A DNA stretch of 22,105 nucleotides from Treponema sp. (GCA_031288005.1 JAITSE010000023.1:1-22105); one strand, 5' to 3'; counted from the stretch's first letter, positions 1 to 6,879 are shown. Program-made: numbers and translations. Notes: a model not told the origin generated them from the sequence alone.

Positions 1-261
1 ACGAAAAGATGCAAAAACCGGAGTTGTCAAAAAATATGATAAAACACTTTTTTATAATTCCCCCGATTCTGGTATCCCTGCGGGCCAGGACCGCGGGAAA
101 GAACTGTAGCGACAGCGTATTGACATAAGGATTCGTTCCCCCGATAGTCTATTTATACACTGATATGACTTTGGTAAAAAAATCCGCCGGACAAGGGTCC
201 GCAATATGCTGACTCCCAATACTCATCGAACTCGTATTATCACGGATATTAGGAAGGATTT
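1..261. other. Non-coding leader region before the miaB cluster
   Basis: No convincing coding frame is seen. The left part is AT-rich (a TATAAT lies at 53-58 but has no matching -35 at normal spacing). A candidate promoter lies at 120-148. A small hairpin (CGGAC 188-192 with GTCCG 197-201) lies in the putative leader. A strong Shine-Dalgarno AGGAAGGA at 251-258 precedes the first gene. Confidence 0.5.
120..148 (+). promoter_or_regulatory. Candidate sigma-70 promoter for the miaB cluster
   Basis: A perfect -35 TTGACA (120-125) is followed after 17 bases by a weak -10 GATAGT (143-148, 4 of 6 matches). It would give a leader of about 105 bases before the ATG at 262. The -10 is poor, so confidence is limited. 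Confidence 0.35.
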
Positions 262-630
262 ATGAATGATATAGAATCTCGAAACGGGTATACTCCAACG
301 AATGTCTTAGCAAGACAGGGAGTAACCGCGATAGGCTGCCTCATCGGCGGCGCCGGCCTCCTGATTGCCGGGGCGCTTCCTCCGGTTGTTGGGATTATCA
401 CGGGGGTTGTCGTGGGAATAGTCGGCATAGCGGCTGTCAGATCCAAAGACCCGGAGGACCGGAAGCCGGGGCTTATTGCCGCGGTTGTGGGGGGCCTTAC
501 CGTTCTCTCCAAAATCGGGATAGCAAAGCCGCTGACCGGAACCCTTCTTGCCATAGGCGCGGTTGGGTTTCTGGCGATAGGCATCTGGAACGGCATCAAA
601 TTCATCAAAGGGCTTAAGACCAGATCGTGA
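262..630 (+). CDS. Small hydrophobic membrane protein of unknown function
   Basis: This 122-residue protein is not recognised as a named family. After a polar N-terminus (about 18 residues) it has glycine-rich hydrophobic segments at roughly 20-58 (two spans), 70-85 and 92-110. It ends in a basic tail (KFIKGLKTRS), so it is probably an inner-membrane protein with three or four short spans. The ATG at 262 follows AGGAAGGA at 251-258, which is good spacing. Its TGA stop (628-630) overlaps the GTG start of miaB (627), so the two are probably translationally coupled and co-transcribed. That linkage does not itself indicate a role in tRNA modification. Confidence 0.8.
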   Translation: MNDIESRNGYTPTNVLARQGVTAIGCLIGGAGLLIAGALPPVVGIITGVVVGIVGIAAVRSKDPEDRKPGLIAAVVGGLTVLSKIGIAKPLTGTLLAIGAVGFLAIGIWNGIKFIKGLKTRS

Positions 631-1955
631 CGTATTTTTTCGAGACCTACGGGTGCCAGATGAACACCGCCGAGTCGGCGGCTCTGGACCTGGCGTTGAA
701 GGAGCGGGGCTGGCAGGCCGCGCAAGACGGGGAAACCGCCGACCTCGTACTTCTCAACACCTGTTCGGTTCGGGAAACCGCGGAAAAGCGGGTCTTGGGC
801 CGGCTGGCCCAGTACGCCGCCCTGAAGAAGAAGCGGCCTTTTACCCTGGTGGTAGCCGGTTGTATGGCACAGCGTTTGGGAGAGGGTCTCAAGGAAAAGG
901 CCGGGGCGGTTGATTATGTCATGGGAACTTCTTCCCGTTCCGTCTTTCCCCTGATCCTGGAAGCCGTGGAGCAGGGCCGGAGGGAGATTCTCTCCGAGGA
1001 AAAACCGGTCTTTGCCTTTTCGTCTTCCCATCTTGAGGAAGGACAGTTCCGTAGTTTTGTGCCTATCATGCATGGGTGCGATAATTTCTGTTCGTATTGC
1101 ATAGTCCCCTATGTGCGGGGCAGGGAAATCTCCCGGGACCCGGTTTCTATAAAGGAAGAAATCAGGCTCCTTGCCGGACGGGGGGTCAGGGAAATTACCC
1201 TGTTGGGGCAGAACGTGAACACCTACCATTGGGAAGGGGCCGGGGGGCCGCCGGACTTTCCCGGCCTCCTGGAGCTTGCCGCCGGAGAAACAGCGGGGAC
1301 TTCTATAGGGTGGATACGATTTTTGTCGGCCAATCCCAAAGATTTTTCTCCCCGTACCATCGAAGTCATGGCGGGAAACCCGGCGTTCTGCCGGCATCTC
1401 CACCTCTGCGTCCAGCATGGCTCCAACCGTGTGCTTAAGGCCATGAATCGCCGCTATACCCGCGAATCCTACCTGGACTTGGCGGCGGAGATCCGCAAAG
1501 CCATGCCGGGCGTGAGTCTTTCCACAGACATCCTCGTGGGCTTCCCTGGAGAAACCGAAGCGGACCTGGAAGAGACCCTCTCCCTCATGGAGGAAGTCAA
1601 GTTCCTCTACGCCTACATGTACCACTACAACCCGAGGGAAGGGACCGCCGCCTACGGGCTGCCGGGACGCATCCCTGAAGATGTCAAACGGGAACGGCTG
1701 GGGCGGGTCATAGCCCTTCAAAAGAAGCATACCCGGGAATTGCTTAAAAACCGTATAGGAATGAGGGAAAAAGTTTTAATTGAGGGAATTTCCCGGAAAA
1801 ATGCCGATGAATTAATAACCCGTACTGAAAAAGATGAAATGGTGGTAGTCTCCGGTTCACCCGATCTGATAGGTTCCTTTGTTCACGTTACCCTTTCATC
1901 CCTGCGGGGAAATACTTTTCGTTCAAAGGAGATCAGCTTATGCCGTGGCGATTGA
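627..1955 (+). CDS. miaB: tRNA-2-methylthio-N6-isopentenyladenosine37 methylthiotransferase MiaB
   Basis: MiaB is a cytoplasmic radical-SAM enzyme that adds a methylthio group to C2 of i6A37 in tRNAs reading U-starting codons. The 442-residue length is normal. The N-terminal UPF0004 domain has its three cluster-binding cysteines, C10 (YGCQMN), C46 (NTCSVRE) and C79 (AGCMAQR). The radical-SAM CxxxCxxC is at C151/C155/C158 (HGCDNFCSYC), followed by PYVRGRE. A TRAM RNA-binding domain occupies about residues 375-435. Start with YGCQMN near residue 10 and absence of MtaB or RimO features favour MiaB. The start is GTG at 627, coupled to the upstream stop. The 3' end overlaps the next gene by 16 bases. 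Residues needed for activity all appear present. Confidence 0.96.
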   Translation: MTYFFETYGCQMNTAESAALDLALKERGWQAAQDGETADLVLLNTCSVRETAEKRVLGRLAQYAALKKKRPFTLVVAGCMAQRLGEGLKEKAGAVDYVMGTSSRSVFPLILEAVEQGRREILSEEKPVFAFSSSHLEEGQFRSFVPIMHGCDNFCSYCIVPYVRGREISRDPVSIKEEIRLLAGRGVREITLLGQNVNTYHWEGAGGPPDFPGLLELAAGETAGTSIGWIRFLSANPKDFSPRTIEVMAGNPAFCRHLHLCVQHGSNRVLKAMNRRYTRESYLDLAAEIRKAMPGVSLSTDILVGFPGETEADLEETLSLMEEVKFLYAYMYHYNPREGTAAYGLPGRIPEDVKRERLGRVIALQKKHTRELLKNRIGMREKVLIEGISRKNADELITRTEKDEMVVVSGSPDLIGSFVHVTLSSLRGNTFRSKEISLCRGD

Positions 1956-2272
1956 TTGGATTCATAATTCTCTTTGGAATTCTTCTGACGTTCATAATGT
2001 TGAATTTAGGAAATACCTGCAATATTTCCTTTGGCCCTTTTGGGGGTTTTGATAACGTACCGGTGTTTCTTACCGCCTTTTGCGCGTTTGCTTTGGGGCT
2101 GCTGTGCGCCATTCCCCTGTCAATTTCCTTCCGTTTGAGGAAAAGAGCCAGACAGAGTAAATTTTCCTCTCCTTCTGAAAGAAAATCCGGGATAAGAAGA
2201 GGCAGAACTGCCTTTGATGAAGTTCCTGAAGGATCCCCTTACCAGGATGAAAATTCCTATGGGATCGATTAA
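1940..2272 (+). CDS. LapA/DUF1049-like small membrane protein
   Basis: A 110-residue protein with two predicted membrane spans (about residues 5-25 and 42-63) separated by a short loop with NVPVF. A basic segment (RLRKRARQ) and a polar C-terminal tail follow. This arrangement resembles LapA-domain (DUF1049) proteins, which are linked in other bacteria to lipopolysaccharide assembly. The match here rests on layout and a few residues only. The ATG at 1940 lies inside the end of miaB (16-base overlap), preceded by AAAGGAG (1926-1932), an excellent ribosome site. Its own end overlaps the following SPOR gene, so it belongs to the same transcript. Confidence 0.75.
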   Translation: MPWRLIGFIILFGILLTFIMLNLGNTCNISFGPFGGFDNVPVFLTAFCAFALGLLCAIPLSISFRLRKRARQSKFSSPSERKSGIRRGRTAFDEVPEGSPYQDENSYGID

Positions 2273-3200
2273 TCGGTTCCGGGCTATTGCGGCCGCCCTG
2301 ATCCTTGCCTGTCTTGGCCTCCCGCTGTATGCCCAGGAAAATGGCTCCGCCCTACTGTCCGCCGAGATGGAATCTATACAAAAAGCCTTGCAAAGCCCGG
2401 AACTTTCCGCAGCCAGCAGACGGGACGCCTTTACACGTATGGCCCGGTTTTTGACCCTCACTGGAAACCTTGAGGGCGCTGCGGATGCCTGGTTTAAGGC
2501 TGCCGCCCTCCCGGAAGGATGGGATGCCATGTGCCTTTTACAAGGGGCCCGCTGTCTTGCCGCCTTGGGTCAGTTTGACGCCGCTGAAGATCACGTAAGG
2601 AACATCCTGCTTGCCGGGAATGTTCAGGGAGCTCAGTTGGAAGCTCGTTATCTTGGCGCCCAAATCCATGCCTTAAAGACGGGGAACGGAGCGATACTGG
2701 CTTCTTTACTTATGAACGGCGAATATACGGAAAGGCGGCCTTCCATGTTGTATACCCTGTGGCGGATCACCGGAGACAAAACCTACAAAATCAGGCTGGA
2801 AACGGAATATCCTGCCAGCCCGGAAGCGCGTATTCTTCTGGAGGACTCCGTCGGGCAGGTTTTGGGGGCGTCTGCCGCAATGTGGCTGCTTTTGCCAGGC
2901 AGGGAAGGGATCGTCCTTGGAGAACCCATTATGGCGGATGGGAGCCTCCGCGAAGCGATCACGGCTCCGGCTTCTTCCACCGCCGAAAGCCCCATACTCC
3001 AGACCGGCCTTTTTCGGAGTGAAGAAAATACCAGGGTTCTGGCGGAGCGGCTAAAAAAAGCTGGTTTTATCCCTCTCATAAACCGGCGTATGGTGAGCGG
3101 AACGGAATACTGGACTGTAGGCGTTTCTCCAGGGAAAAATATACAGGATACCATTCTACAGCTTAAAAATGCAGGCTTTGAATCCTTTCCGGTGTATTAG
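2247..3200 (+). CDS. Exported protein with C-terminal SPOR domain
   Basis: A 317-residue exported protein from this start. A signal peptide (about 1-29, basic NRFR then a hydrophobic core, cut after L-P-L-Y-A) leads to an alpha-helical region (about 35-190) with TPR-like helices, e.g. AADAWFKAAALPEGW and LGQFDAAEDHVRNIL. The last 70 residues fit a SPOR domain (ERLKKAGFIPLI, then a second half ending AGFESFPVY). SPOR domains bind denuded peptidoglycan strands, so a cell-envelope or septal role is likely. In-frame ATGs at 2214, 2247 and 2259 are possible. 2247 or 2259 gives a more normal signal peptide, with GGA-type ribosome sites just upstream. It overlaps the previous gene by about 26 bases. 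A perfect 21-bp hairpin follows its stop. Confidence 0.8.
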   Translation: MKIPMGSINRFRAIAAALILACLGLPLYAQENGSALLSAEMESIQKALQSPELSAASRRDAFTRMARFLTLTGNLEGAADAWFKAAALPEGWDAMCLLQGARCLAALGQFDAAEDHVRNILLAGNVQGAQLEARYLGAQIHALKTGNGAILASLLMNGEYTERRPSMLYTLWRITGDKTYKIRLETEYPASPEARILLEDSVGQVLGASAAMWLLLPGREGIVLGEPIMADGSLREAITAPASSTAESPILQTGLFRSEENTRVLAERLKKAGFIPLINRRMVSGTEYWTVGVSPGKNIQDTILQLKNAGFESFPVY

Positions 3201-3231
3201 CCGGGTTTTTATCGTTCCGGCTGTTTGCGAA

Positions 3232-3278
3232 ATTTTGGCCGCCCTGCGTTTGCGTAACAAACGCAGGGCGGCCAAAAT
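3232..3278. repeat. Perfect 21-bp inverted repeat after the SPOR gene
   Basis: Arms 3232-3252 and 3258-3278 are exact reverse complements (ATTTTGGCCGCC… paired with …GGCGGCCAAAAT) with the five-base loop CGTAA. It starts 31 bases after the SPOR-gene stop. No T-run follows, so it is not a classic intrinsic terminator, although it may stabilise or end the mRNA. A second small stem (3282-3286 with 3292-3296) follows at once. Confidence 0.85.
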
Positions 3279-3383
3279 GTGGCGGTGAAAAACCGCACAA
3301 AGGGCGTTAGCCCGACTACGGTTGCGAACCTGCGGCTCGACGCAGCCTGATTTATCGTAGACGGCGAAGCATATACATACCGG

Positions 3384-3676
3384 TTATATGCCTCTTGCGC
3401 CTTGCTCAGTTTTTTGTCCCAACAACCCTATAGCGTAATGCCGCCGGTAATCCGCTTTGCCGCTCCCATCAACCACATATACCTTTCGCTCCTCCATCCG
3501 CTCAGTCGCTTCGATTACCGGTACAAAAATATCAGCCGCAGCAAATCAAGAGCGTTCTTAATTTCTAGCCCCCGCGCCAATGCTCCAAGCTCTTTTGTCT
3601 TGGCTTCCCACCCTTATGGCATGACCGGTAGCAGCCGCTTAAAACCGGCCCCCCCCTTTTTTTTTGAATTCATCAT
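3384..3676 (-). pseudogene. Decayed IS4-family transposase remnant
   Basis: Read on the minus strand, two stretches match IS4-family DDE transposases. About 3648-3532 encodes an N-terminal piece with an in-frame stop (FKRLLPVMP, stop, GWEAKTKELGALARG, then LEIKNALDLLRLIFLYR). About 3524-3384, in another frame, encodes the region around the first catalytic aspartate (KVYVVDGSGKADYRRHYAIG). The pieces are separated by only a few codons, although intact relatives have several tens of residues between them, so there is an internal deletion and frameshift. The rest of the catalytic domain is absent. Long C and T runs at 3650-3665 interrupt the 5' end. It cannot be functional. The call rests on remembered family motifs. 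Confidence 0.6.
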
Positions 3677-3712
3677 GTTTTAATGGCTTTGTTAAGTAAA
3701 CGTATATGGAGC

Positions 3713-3944
3713 ATTAAACCCTCAATACGAATCAACAACCCCGCCCTGAAATCGAAGCTGCGATGGGACCTCCGGTGCCGTGACGGGGTATGTTGTTCTT
3801 CACCGGTGGTTAGACTCGCAGAAACGCGGAAACATCGAAAACTTCGTTTCCGCGTTTCTGATGTTTCTGGAGGTTTAATACCCTGCCATAAATCTTCCCC
3901 ACGCAAGCTGGTTTTTGGGTATTAAATCCTTTGCTGCGAATAAA
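3713..3944 (+). repeat. Dispersed modular repeat, copy 1
   Basis: Contains all modules of the repeat. ATTAAACCCTCAATA (3713-3727) is identical to 15318-15332. CCCGCCCTGAAATCGAA (3740-3756) is identical to 8010-8026. GGGGTATGTTGTTCTTCA (3785-3802) is identical to 8035-8052. GGGTATTAAATCC… (3917-3944) is shared with 11546-11574 (inverted). It also carries a CACGCAAGC motif (3900-3907) like 9850 and 15298. No protein is encoded. Confidence 0.75.
3819..3860. repeat. 15-bp inverted repeat with expanded loop
   Basis: Arms 3819-3833 (CAGAAACGCGGAAAC) and 3846-3860 (GTTTCCGCGTTTCTG) are exact reverse complements around a 12-base loop. The inner part (GCGGAAAC … TTC GTTTCCGC) matches the triloop palindrome at 15492-15510 with extra bases inserted before TTC. 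It therefore looks like a member of the same palindrome family with an enlarged loop. Confidence 0.8.
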
Positions 3945-3951
3945 ATTTTGC

Positions 3952-3981
3952 TTGCCAAATTAAACCGGTTTGTGATATATT
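3952..3981 (+). promoter_or_regulatory. Promoter of the 4105 gene
   Basis: TTGCCA (3952-3957) is followed after 18 bases by TATATT (3976-3981), with TGTGA just before the -10. This predicts a start near 3988 and a leader of about 117 bases. The end of dispersed repeat copy 1 lies 8 bases upstream of the -35. Confidence 0.5.
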
Positions 3982-4104
3982 ATAGGCGTATAAAATCAGA
4001 TATACGAAAATTCGGCAATACCCATAAAGTGTAGAGGCTGGGTGGGTACTGCCTCCTCTGCGGATTGAAGCGTATCTGGTTTTACAAAAATTTGGAGGTT
4101 TAGT

Positions 4105-5076
4105 ATGACAGTAAAAACTAAAATCACTGCGATTTGCACATTGCCGGTTTTATTTACATTGTCGCTTGCTGTATGTTCCAATGCTTACGATGTAAATAAA
4201 ATAAATCAAGAAACCGCGGCTATCCAAAATGATTTGCATAAGTATGATTATGTATTTCGTTTAGTGGATACAGCGGATAACCGCTCGGCGTTTTATGACA
4301 AGATAAGCGGTCATCGAGACAGCTTAGAGATGCTAGCTTCTTTCTTTGCAGAAAAAGGAGCGGTCGATAGAACTGCGGAGAGTTCCGTCAATATATATGA
4401 CCATTTGGCGCAGGTTGCGTATATCGCATACTCATCGCCAGAGGTACATACTCTTGTTGAAGATTTAGCGTCAGACGGTTTATATGTTCAGTTTTCTTAC
4501 AAGGAGTTTCTTGTTGATCAATGCTTCATCCCTGAGAACAATTCACGAACAGCTTCTGAAAAATTTGGAGTGATAAAGAAAAATATATTGGTTTTTAGTG
4601 GAAGCAGCGTCAATCTAGAAAACTGGGCAAGTGAATACCGGGATATAAGGTTTCTTGAAACGGCGCCCGCTTCCCGTTCGGCAGTTGATACTGAGCCGTC
4701 AACAATCACCCTTTCAATCGCCAGCGAGAACGCAGAACATATTCAGGCATATATGGCTAGTTACACAGAAGTTCTTGCTAATGCGGCGGATGCAAAAATT
4801 TCTGAAAATGGAGACGGTTCATATACCATTGTAAACGGCTATTTGACTACCGATATTGAATTTAGCACGGGAAGGGAATCCAGAGGTCTCTTTTCTAGCT
4901 TTGTAAAAAAAGTAAAAAGCGCTTTTTCGAGTCCTGCTAGGGCATTTGCAACAGTATGTACAATTACCCTAACGGCAGTATCGATAGCTTCTGGAGCGGG
5001 ACTGATAACATTACCTGCTTATCTTTCAGTGACTGGCGGAGCTAATGCATCAATAACATTCGTTATCCTGCTTTAA
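4105..5076 (+). CDS. Unknown exported protein, AT-rich gene
   Basis: A 323-residue protein I do not recognise. It begins with a signal peptide (MTVKTKI, hydrophobic core, then VCSNA-YD as a likely cut; the cysteine is not in a good lipobox). The middle is a soluble mixed alpha/beta region. Near residues 263-280 is a basic amphipathic stretch (SSFVKKVKSAFSSPARAF), followed by a glycine- and alanine-rich hydrophobic tail to the end (ASGAGLITLPAYLSVTGG). That tail could be a membrane anchor or insertion segment. GGAGG at 4094-4098 supports the ATG. Base use is clearly more AT-rich than the miaB or mrf genes, suggesting separate history. A 13-bp hairpin follows the stop. Confidence 0.8.
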   Translation: MTVKTKITAICTLPVLFTLSLAVCSNAYDVNKINQETAAIQNDLHKYDYVFRLVDTADNRSAFYDKISGHRDSLEMLASFFAEKGAVDRTAESSVNIYDHLAQVAYIAYSSPEVHTLVEDLASDGLYVQFSYKEFLVDQCFIPENNSRTASEKFGVIKKNILVFSGSSVNLENWASEYRDIRFLETAPASRSAVDTEPSTITLSIASENAEHIQAYMASYTEVLANAADAKISENGDGSYTIVNGYLTTDIEFSTGRESRGLFSSFVKKVKSAFSSPARAFATVCTITLTAVSIASGAGLITLPAYLSVTGGANASITFVILL

Positions 5077-5080
5077 ATGT

Positions 5081-5115
5081 GCGTTCCGGGAATTCATATT
5101 GGATTCCCGGAACGC
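5081..5115 (+). terminator. Hairpin after the 4105 gene, possible terminator
   Basis: GCGTTCCGGGAAT (5081-5093) pairs exactly with ATTCCCGGAACGC (5103-5115) over a nine-base loop, four bases after the stop codon. No T-run follows, so intrinsic termination is not certain. It may be an mRNA 3'-end stem. Confidence 0.45.
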
Positions 5116-5134
5116 GCCTGAAAAATATTGGGGG

Positions 5135-5160
5135 TTGTTTCTGCCTTTAGGCAAAAACAA
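5135..5160 (+). other. Hairpin in the leader of the 5195 gene
   Basis: TTGTTT-c-TGCCT (5135-5146) pairs with AGGCA-a-AAACAA (5149-5160), one mismatch and a very short loop, about 22 bases before the ribosome site. It could be a second terminator for the upstream gene or an mRNA-stabilising leader stem. Confidence 0.4.
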
Positions 5161-5194
5161 GCTATTTTACTGATTTTATTTTGGAGGATACAAA

Positions 5195-5671
5195 ATGACA
5201 AAGAAATTTTTAATTCTTTTTTGCGTTTTTTTTACGGCTTCCCTGCTGTACGGACAGGAAAACGATACGGAGACCGGAGAGTCCCTCAATCTGCTGCTGC
5301 ATACGAACAAAAAATTTGCTCCTTTGTCCTTTCAATTTTATGACGGCCCTCCGGCGGGTATAAGAGAGATACTTAAACTTGGAGCCGCTGTTCCTGAAAA
5401 TATCCCGTTGATTGCCAGTGAGAAATTCTGGTGGAATACGGCGCAGGTATGCCGCATAGTTACAGCAGCTTCCGGGATTGGCGCTTTGATATGTCTATTT
5501 GCGGATGACTTTCCATATCAGCAGCCTGTATCTAACGCATCCGCCGTCTTAATGGGAACGTCGTTTCTTGGTTCCATCGCCGCAAGCCAGGCGGCAAGCA
5601 GTACATTGCTGCGGATTGTCGATAACTACAACTTATATATCCTGGGGATACCTGTAAAAAGCGGCAAATGA
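5195..5671 (+). CDS. Unknown exported or membrane protein
   Basis: A 158-residue protein with a clear signal peptide (MTKKFLILF… cut after LLYG, before QEN) and two hydrophobic segments at about residues 82-102 (CRIVTAASGIGALICLF) and 115-136 (SAVLMGTSFLGSIAASQAAS). A short C-terminal tail follows. No known domain is recognised. GGAGG at 5183-5187 supports the ATG at 5195. It lies 118 bases after the preceding unknown exported protein, same strand and similarly AT-rich, so the two may have arrived together or share expression. The export signal and membrane segments are reliable; a function is not. Confidence 0.8.
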   Translation: MTKKFLILFCVFFTASLLYGQENDTETGESLNLLLHTNKKFAPLSFQFYDGPPAGIREILKLGAAVPENIPLIASEKFWWNTAQVCRIVTAASGIGALICLFADDFPYQQPVSNASAVLMGTSFLGSIAASQAASSTLLRIVDNYNLYILGIPVKSGK

Positions 5672-5682
5672 GACGGCTTCAG

Positions 5683-5835
5683 GATACCTGGCGGCCCTTC
5701 GTCCCGGTGAAACCAGGATTGAATCGCAAAACCATTCCTGAAAAGGTATGGCCCTGCGGTTCAGTGAGGCAGATATTTCCGATCCCAGGTTAAATCGCCT
5801 GGGACTGGGATCGAAGGGGCGTTGGCGGTTTTTTT
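5683..5835 (+). ncRNA. Candidate structured RNA ending in a T7 run
   Basis: The 5672-6046 spacer has no gene. Within it GCGGCCCTTCGTCCC (5691-5705) can pair with 5807-5821 (GGGATCGAAGGGGCG), with one mismatch and one bulge, closing about 100 bases. Two competing helices use the same bases: CGATCCCAG (5780-5788) with CTGGGATCG (5805-5813), and TCCCAGG (5783-5789) with CCTGGGA (5798-5804). A T7 run is at 5829-5835. Mutually exclusive stems followed by a T-run suggest an RNA switch, a small RNA or a 3' UTR element. It does not match SRP, 6S, tmRNA, RNase P or riboswitch signatures that I know. Confidence 0.3.
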
Positions 5836-5978
5836 GTTTTACCGGAATATACGCTGCGGATTTTACCGGCTCTGGAGGATTTTGTGGATATTTATAGGAA
5901 CTCCTGTAATACTTTCAGAAACTATTGCGCCAGAATAGAGGCGCTTCTATTATGTTTTGGCGTCAGAGGATGCGCTAC

Positions 5979-6007
5979 TTGACGTTTTTTTCAATCTATG
6001 ACATTAT
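5979..6007 (+). promoter_or_regulatory. Promoter of rplM-rpsI
   Basis: TTGACG (5979-5984), 17-base T-rich spacer, CATTAT (6002-6007). Transcription would start near 6014, about 33 bases before the rplM ATG, with GGAAGG at 6032-6037. The stem CGTCA (5961-5965) with TGACG (5980-5984) followed by T7 is also possible, but the promoter reading fits better. Confidence 0.65.
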
Positions 6008-6046
6008 CCTATTTTACTGCTATCTTGGTTTGGAAGGTTGTTAAGA

Positions 6047-6475
6047 ATGAAGACTGTATTTATTAAACCCGCCGATGTTGAGCGGAGATGGTTTTTGATT
6101 GATGCTGAAGGAAAGGTTTTGGGCAGAGTTGCAGCTAAGGCGGCGGCAATAGTCCGGGGGAAGGAAAAAGCGGTTTTTGCGCCTCATCAGGAAGTTGGGG
6201 ACTATGTGGTGATTGTGAATGCGGAAAAAGTCACGGTTACCGGTCAAAAATTCCAAAACAAAATGTATTATCATCATTCTGGTTATGTTGGCGGGCTTAA
6301 ATCTCAATCTTTTGAAAAGCTGATCGTCCGTCGCCCTGCCTCGCCTCTTGAATTAGCTGTCAAGGGAATGCTCCCAAAGGGACCACTGGGGCGGAAATTG
6401 CTGAAGAATGTTAAGGTCTATGCTGGATCCGGGCATCCCCACGGGGCACAGAATCCACAGACCATTGAGATATAA
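6047..6475 (+). CDS. rplM: 50S ribosomal protein L13
   Basis: L13 is an early-assembling protein of the large ribosomal subunit that binds 23S rRNA. The 142-residue product has the usual length and motifs: [13 protein letters not shown] near the start, NAEKVTVTG, and the family signature [15 protein letters not shown] with YAGSGHPH. The start is ATG at 6047, 9 bases after GGAAGG (6032-6037). An upstream in-frame TTG at 6038 would abut the ribosome site directly and is rejected. rpsI follows after 11 bases, the near-universal bacterial arrangement. A promoter lies at 5979-6007. Confidence 0.98.
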   Translation: MKTVFIKPADVERRWFLIDAEGKVLGRVAAKAAAIVRGKEKAVFAPHQEVGDYVVIVNAEKVTVTGQKFQNKMYYHHSGYVGGLKSQSFEKLIVRRPASPLELAVKGMLPKGPLGRKLLKNVKVYAGSGHPHGAQNPQTIEI

Positions 6476-6486
6476 GGGAGTATAGT

Positions 6487-6879
6487 GTGGTAAAAAATCT
6501 TGGTATTGGGACCGGAAGAAGAAAAACATCTGTCGCCCGGGTGTATATTCGGGATGGAAGCGGAAAAGTTGTCATCAATGGCAGGGAATTAGGTATTTAT
6601 TTTCCCCAACCGGAACATTCCTTGCTGGTCCGTCAGCCTTTGGTGGTTACCGCTAGTGAGAATAAATTTGATGTGTTAATTAATGTCTACGGCGGCGGTT
6701 CCAATGGACAAGCCGGCGCCTGTCGTCATGGACTTGCCAGGGCGCTCTGTCAGGTGGATCAGGGTAATTATATGAGCCTGAGGAGCAATGGTTTCCTAAC
6801 AAGAGATTCTAGGATGGTGGAACGAAAAAAATATGGACAGCGAGGCGCCCGACGTCGCTTTCAGTTTTCCAAACGCTAA
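6487..6879 (+). CDS. rpsI: 30S ribosomal protein S9
   Basis: S9 belongs to the head of the small subunit; its C-terminal basic tail reaches the P-site tRNA. The 130-residue protein has the expected [12 protein letters not shown] start, the [19 protein letters not shown] signature (about residues 66-84) and the terminal R-R-F-Q-F-S-K-R with its invariant Lys-Arg end. The start codon is GTG at 6487, supported by AAGGGAG (6474-6480), which also overlaps the rplM stop. It is co-transcribed with rplM. No hairpin terminator is seen behind it, so readthrough into recX is plausible. Confidence 0.98.
   Translation: MVKNLGIGTGRRKTSVARVYIRDGSGKVVINGRELGIYFPQPEHSLLVRQPLVVTASENKFDVLINVYGGGSNGQAGACRHGLARALCQVDQGNYMSLRSNGFLTRDSRMVERKKYGQRGARRRFQFSKR

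Larger units (their letters stand above)
3201..4104. other. Long repeat-rich spacer
   Basis: About 900 bases without an intact gene. In order it holds a 21-bp hairpin (3232-3278), a structured stretch of unknown nature (3300-3383), the IS4 transposase remnant (3384-3676), a dispersed repeat copy (3713-3944) with an internal 15-bp stem, a promoter (3952-3981) and the leader of the next gene. It looks like an insertion scar. Confidence 0.7.

Noticed and set aside
249..1730. 493-codon open frame on the minus strand opposite miaB
   Set aside because: miaB on the plus strand is unmistakable. The antisense frame gives no family motif and arises from GC-rich codon use.
3402..3683. 93-codon plus-strand frame in the 3201-4104 spacer
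   Set aside because: It is the complement of the IS4 transposase relic and has no convincing ribosome site.
5683..5835. SRP RNA, 6S RNA, tmRNA, RNase P RNA or a known riboswitch
   Set aside because: The expected conserved cores (for example the SRP GGAA apical loop or the RNase P GAGGAAAGTCC) are not present.
5961..5991. Intrinsic terminator CGTCA…TGACG followed by seven T
   Set aside because: The stem is only five base pairs over a 14-base loop, and its right arm is the -35 of a well-spaced promoter for rplM, which explains the bases better.
6038..6046. TTG at 6038 as the rplM start
   Set aside because: It directly abuts the Shine-Dalgarno GGAAGG; ATG 6047 has proper spacing and gives the usual 142-residue L13.
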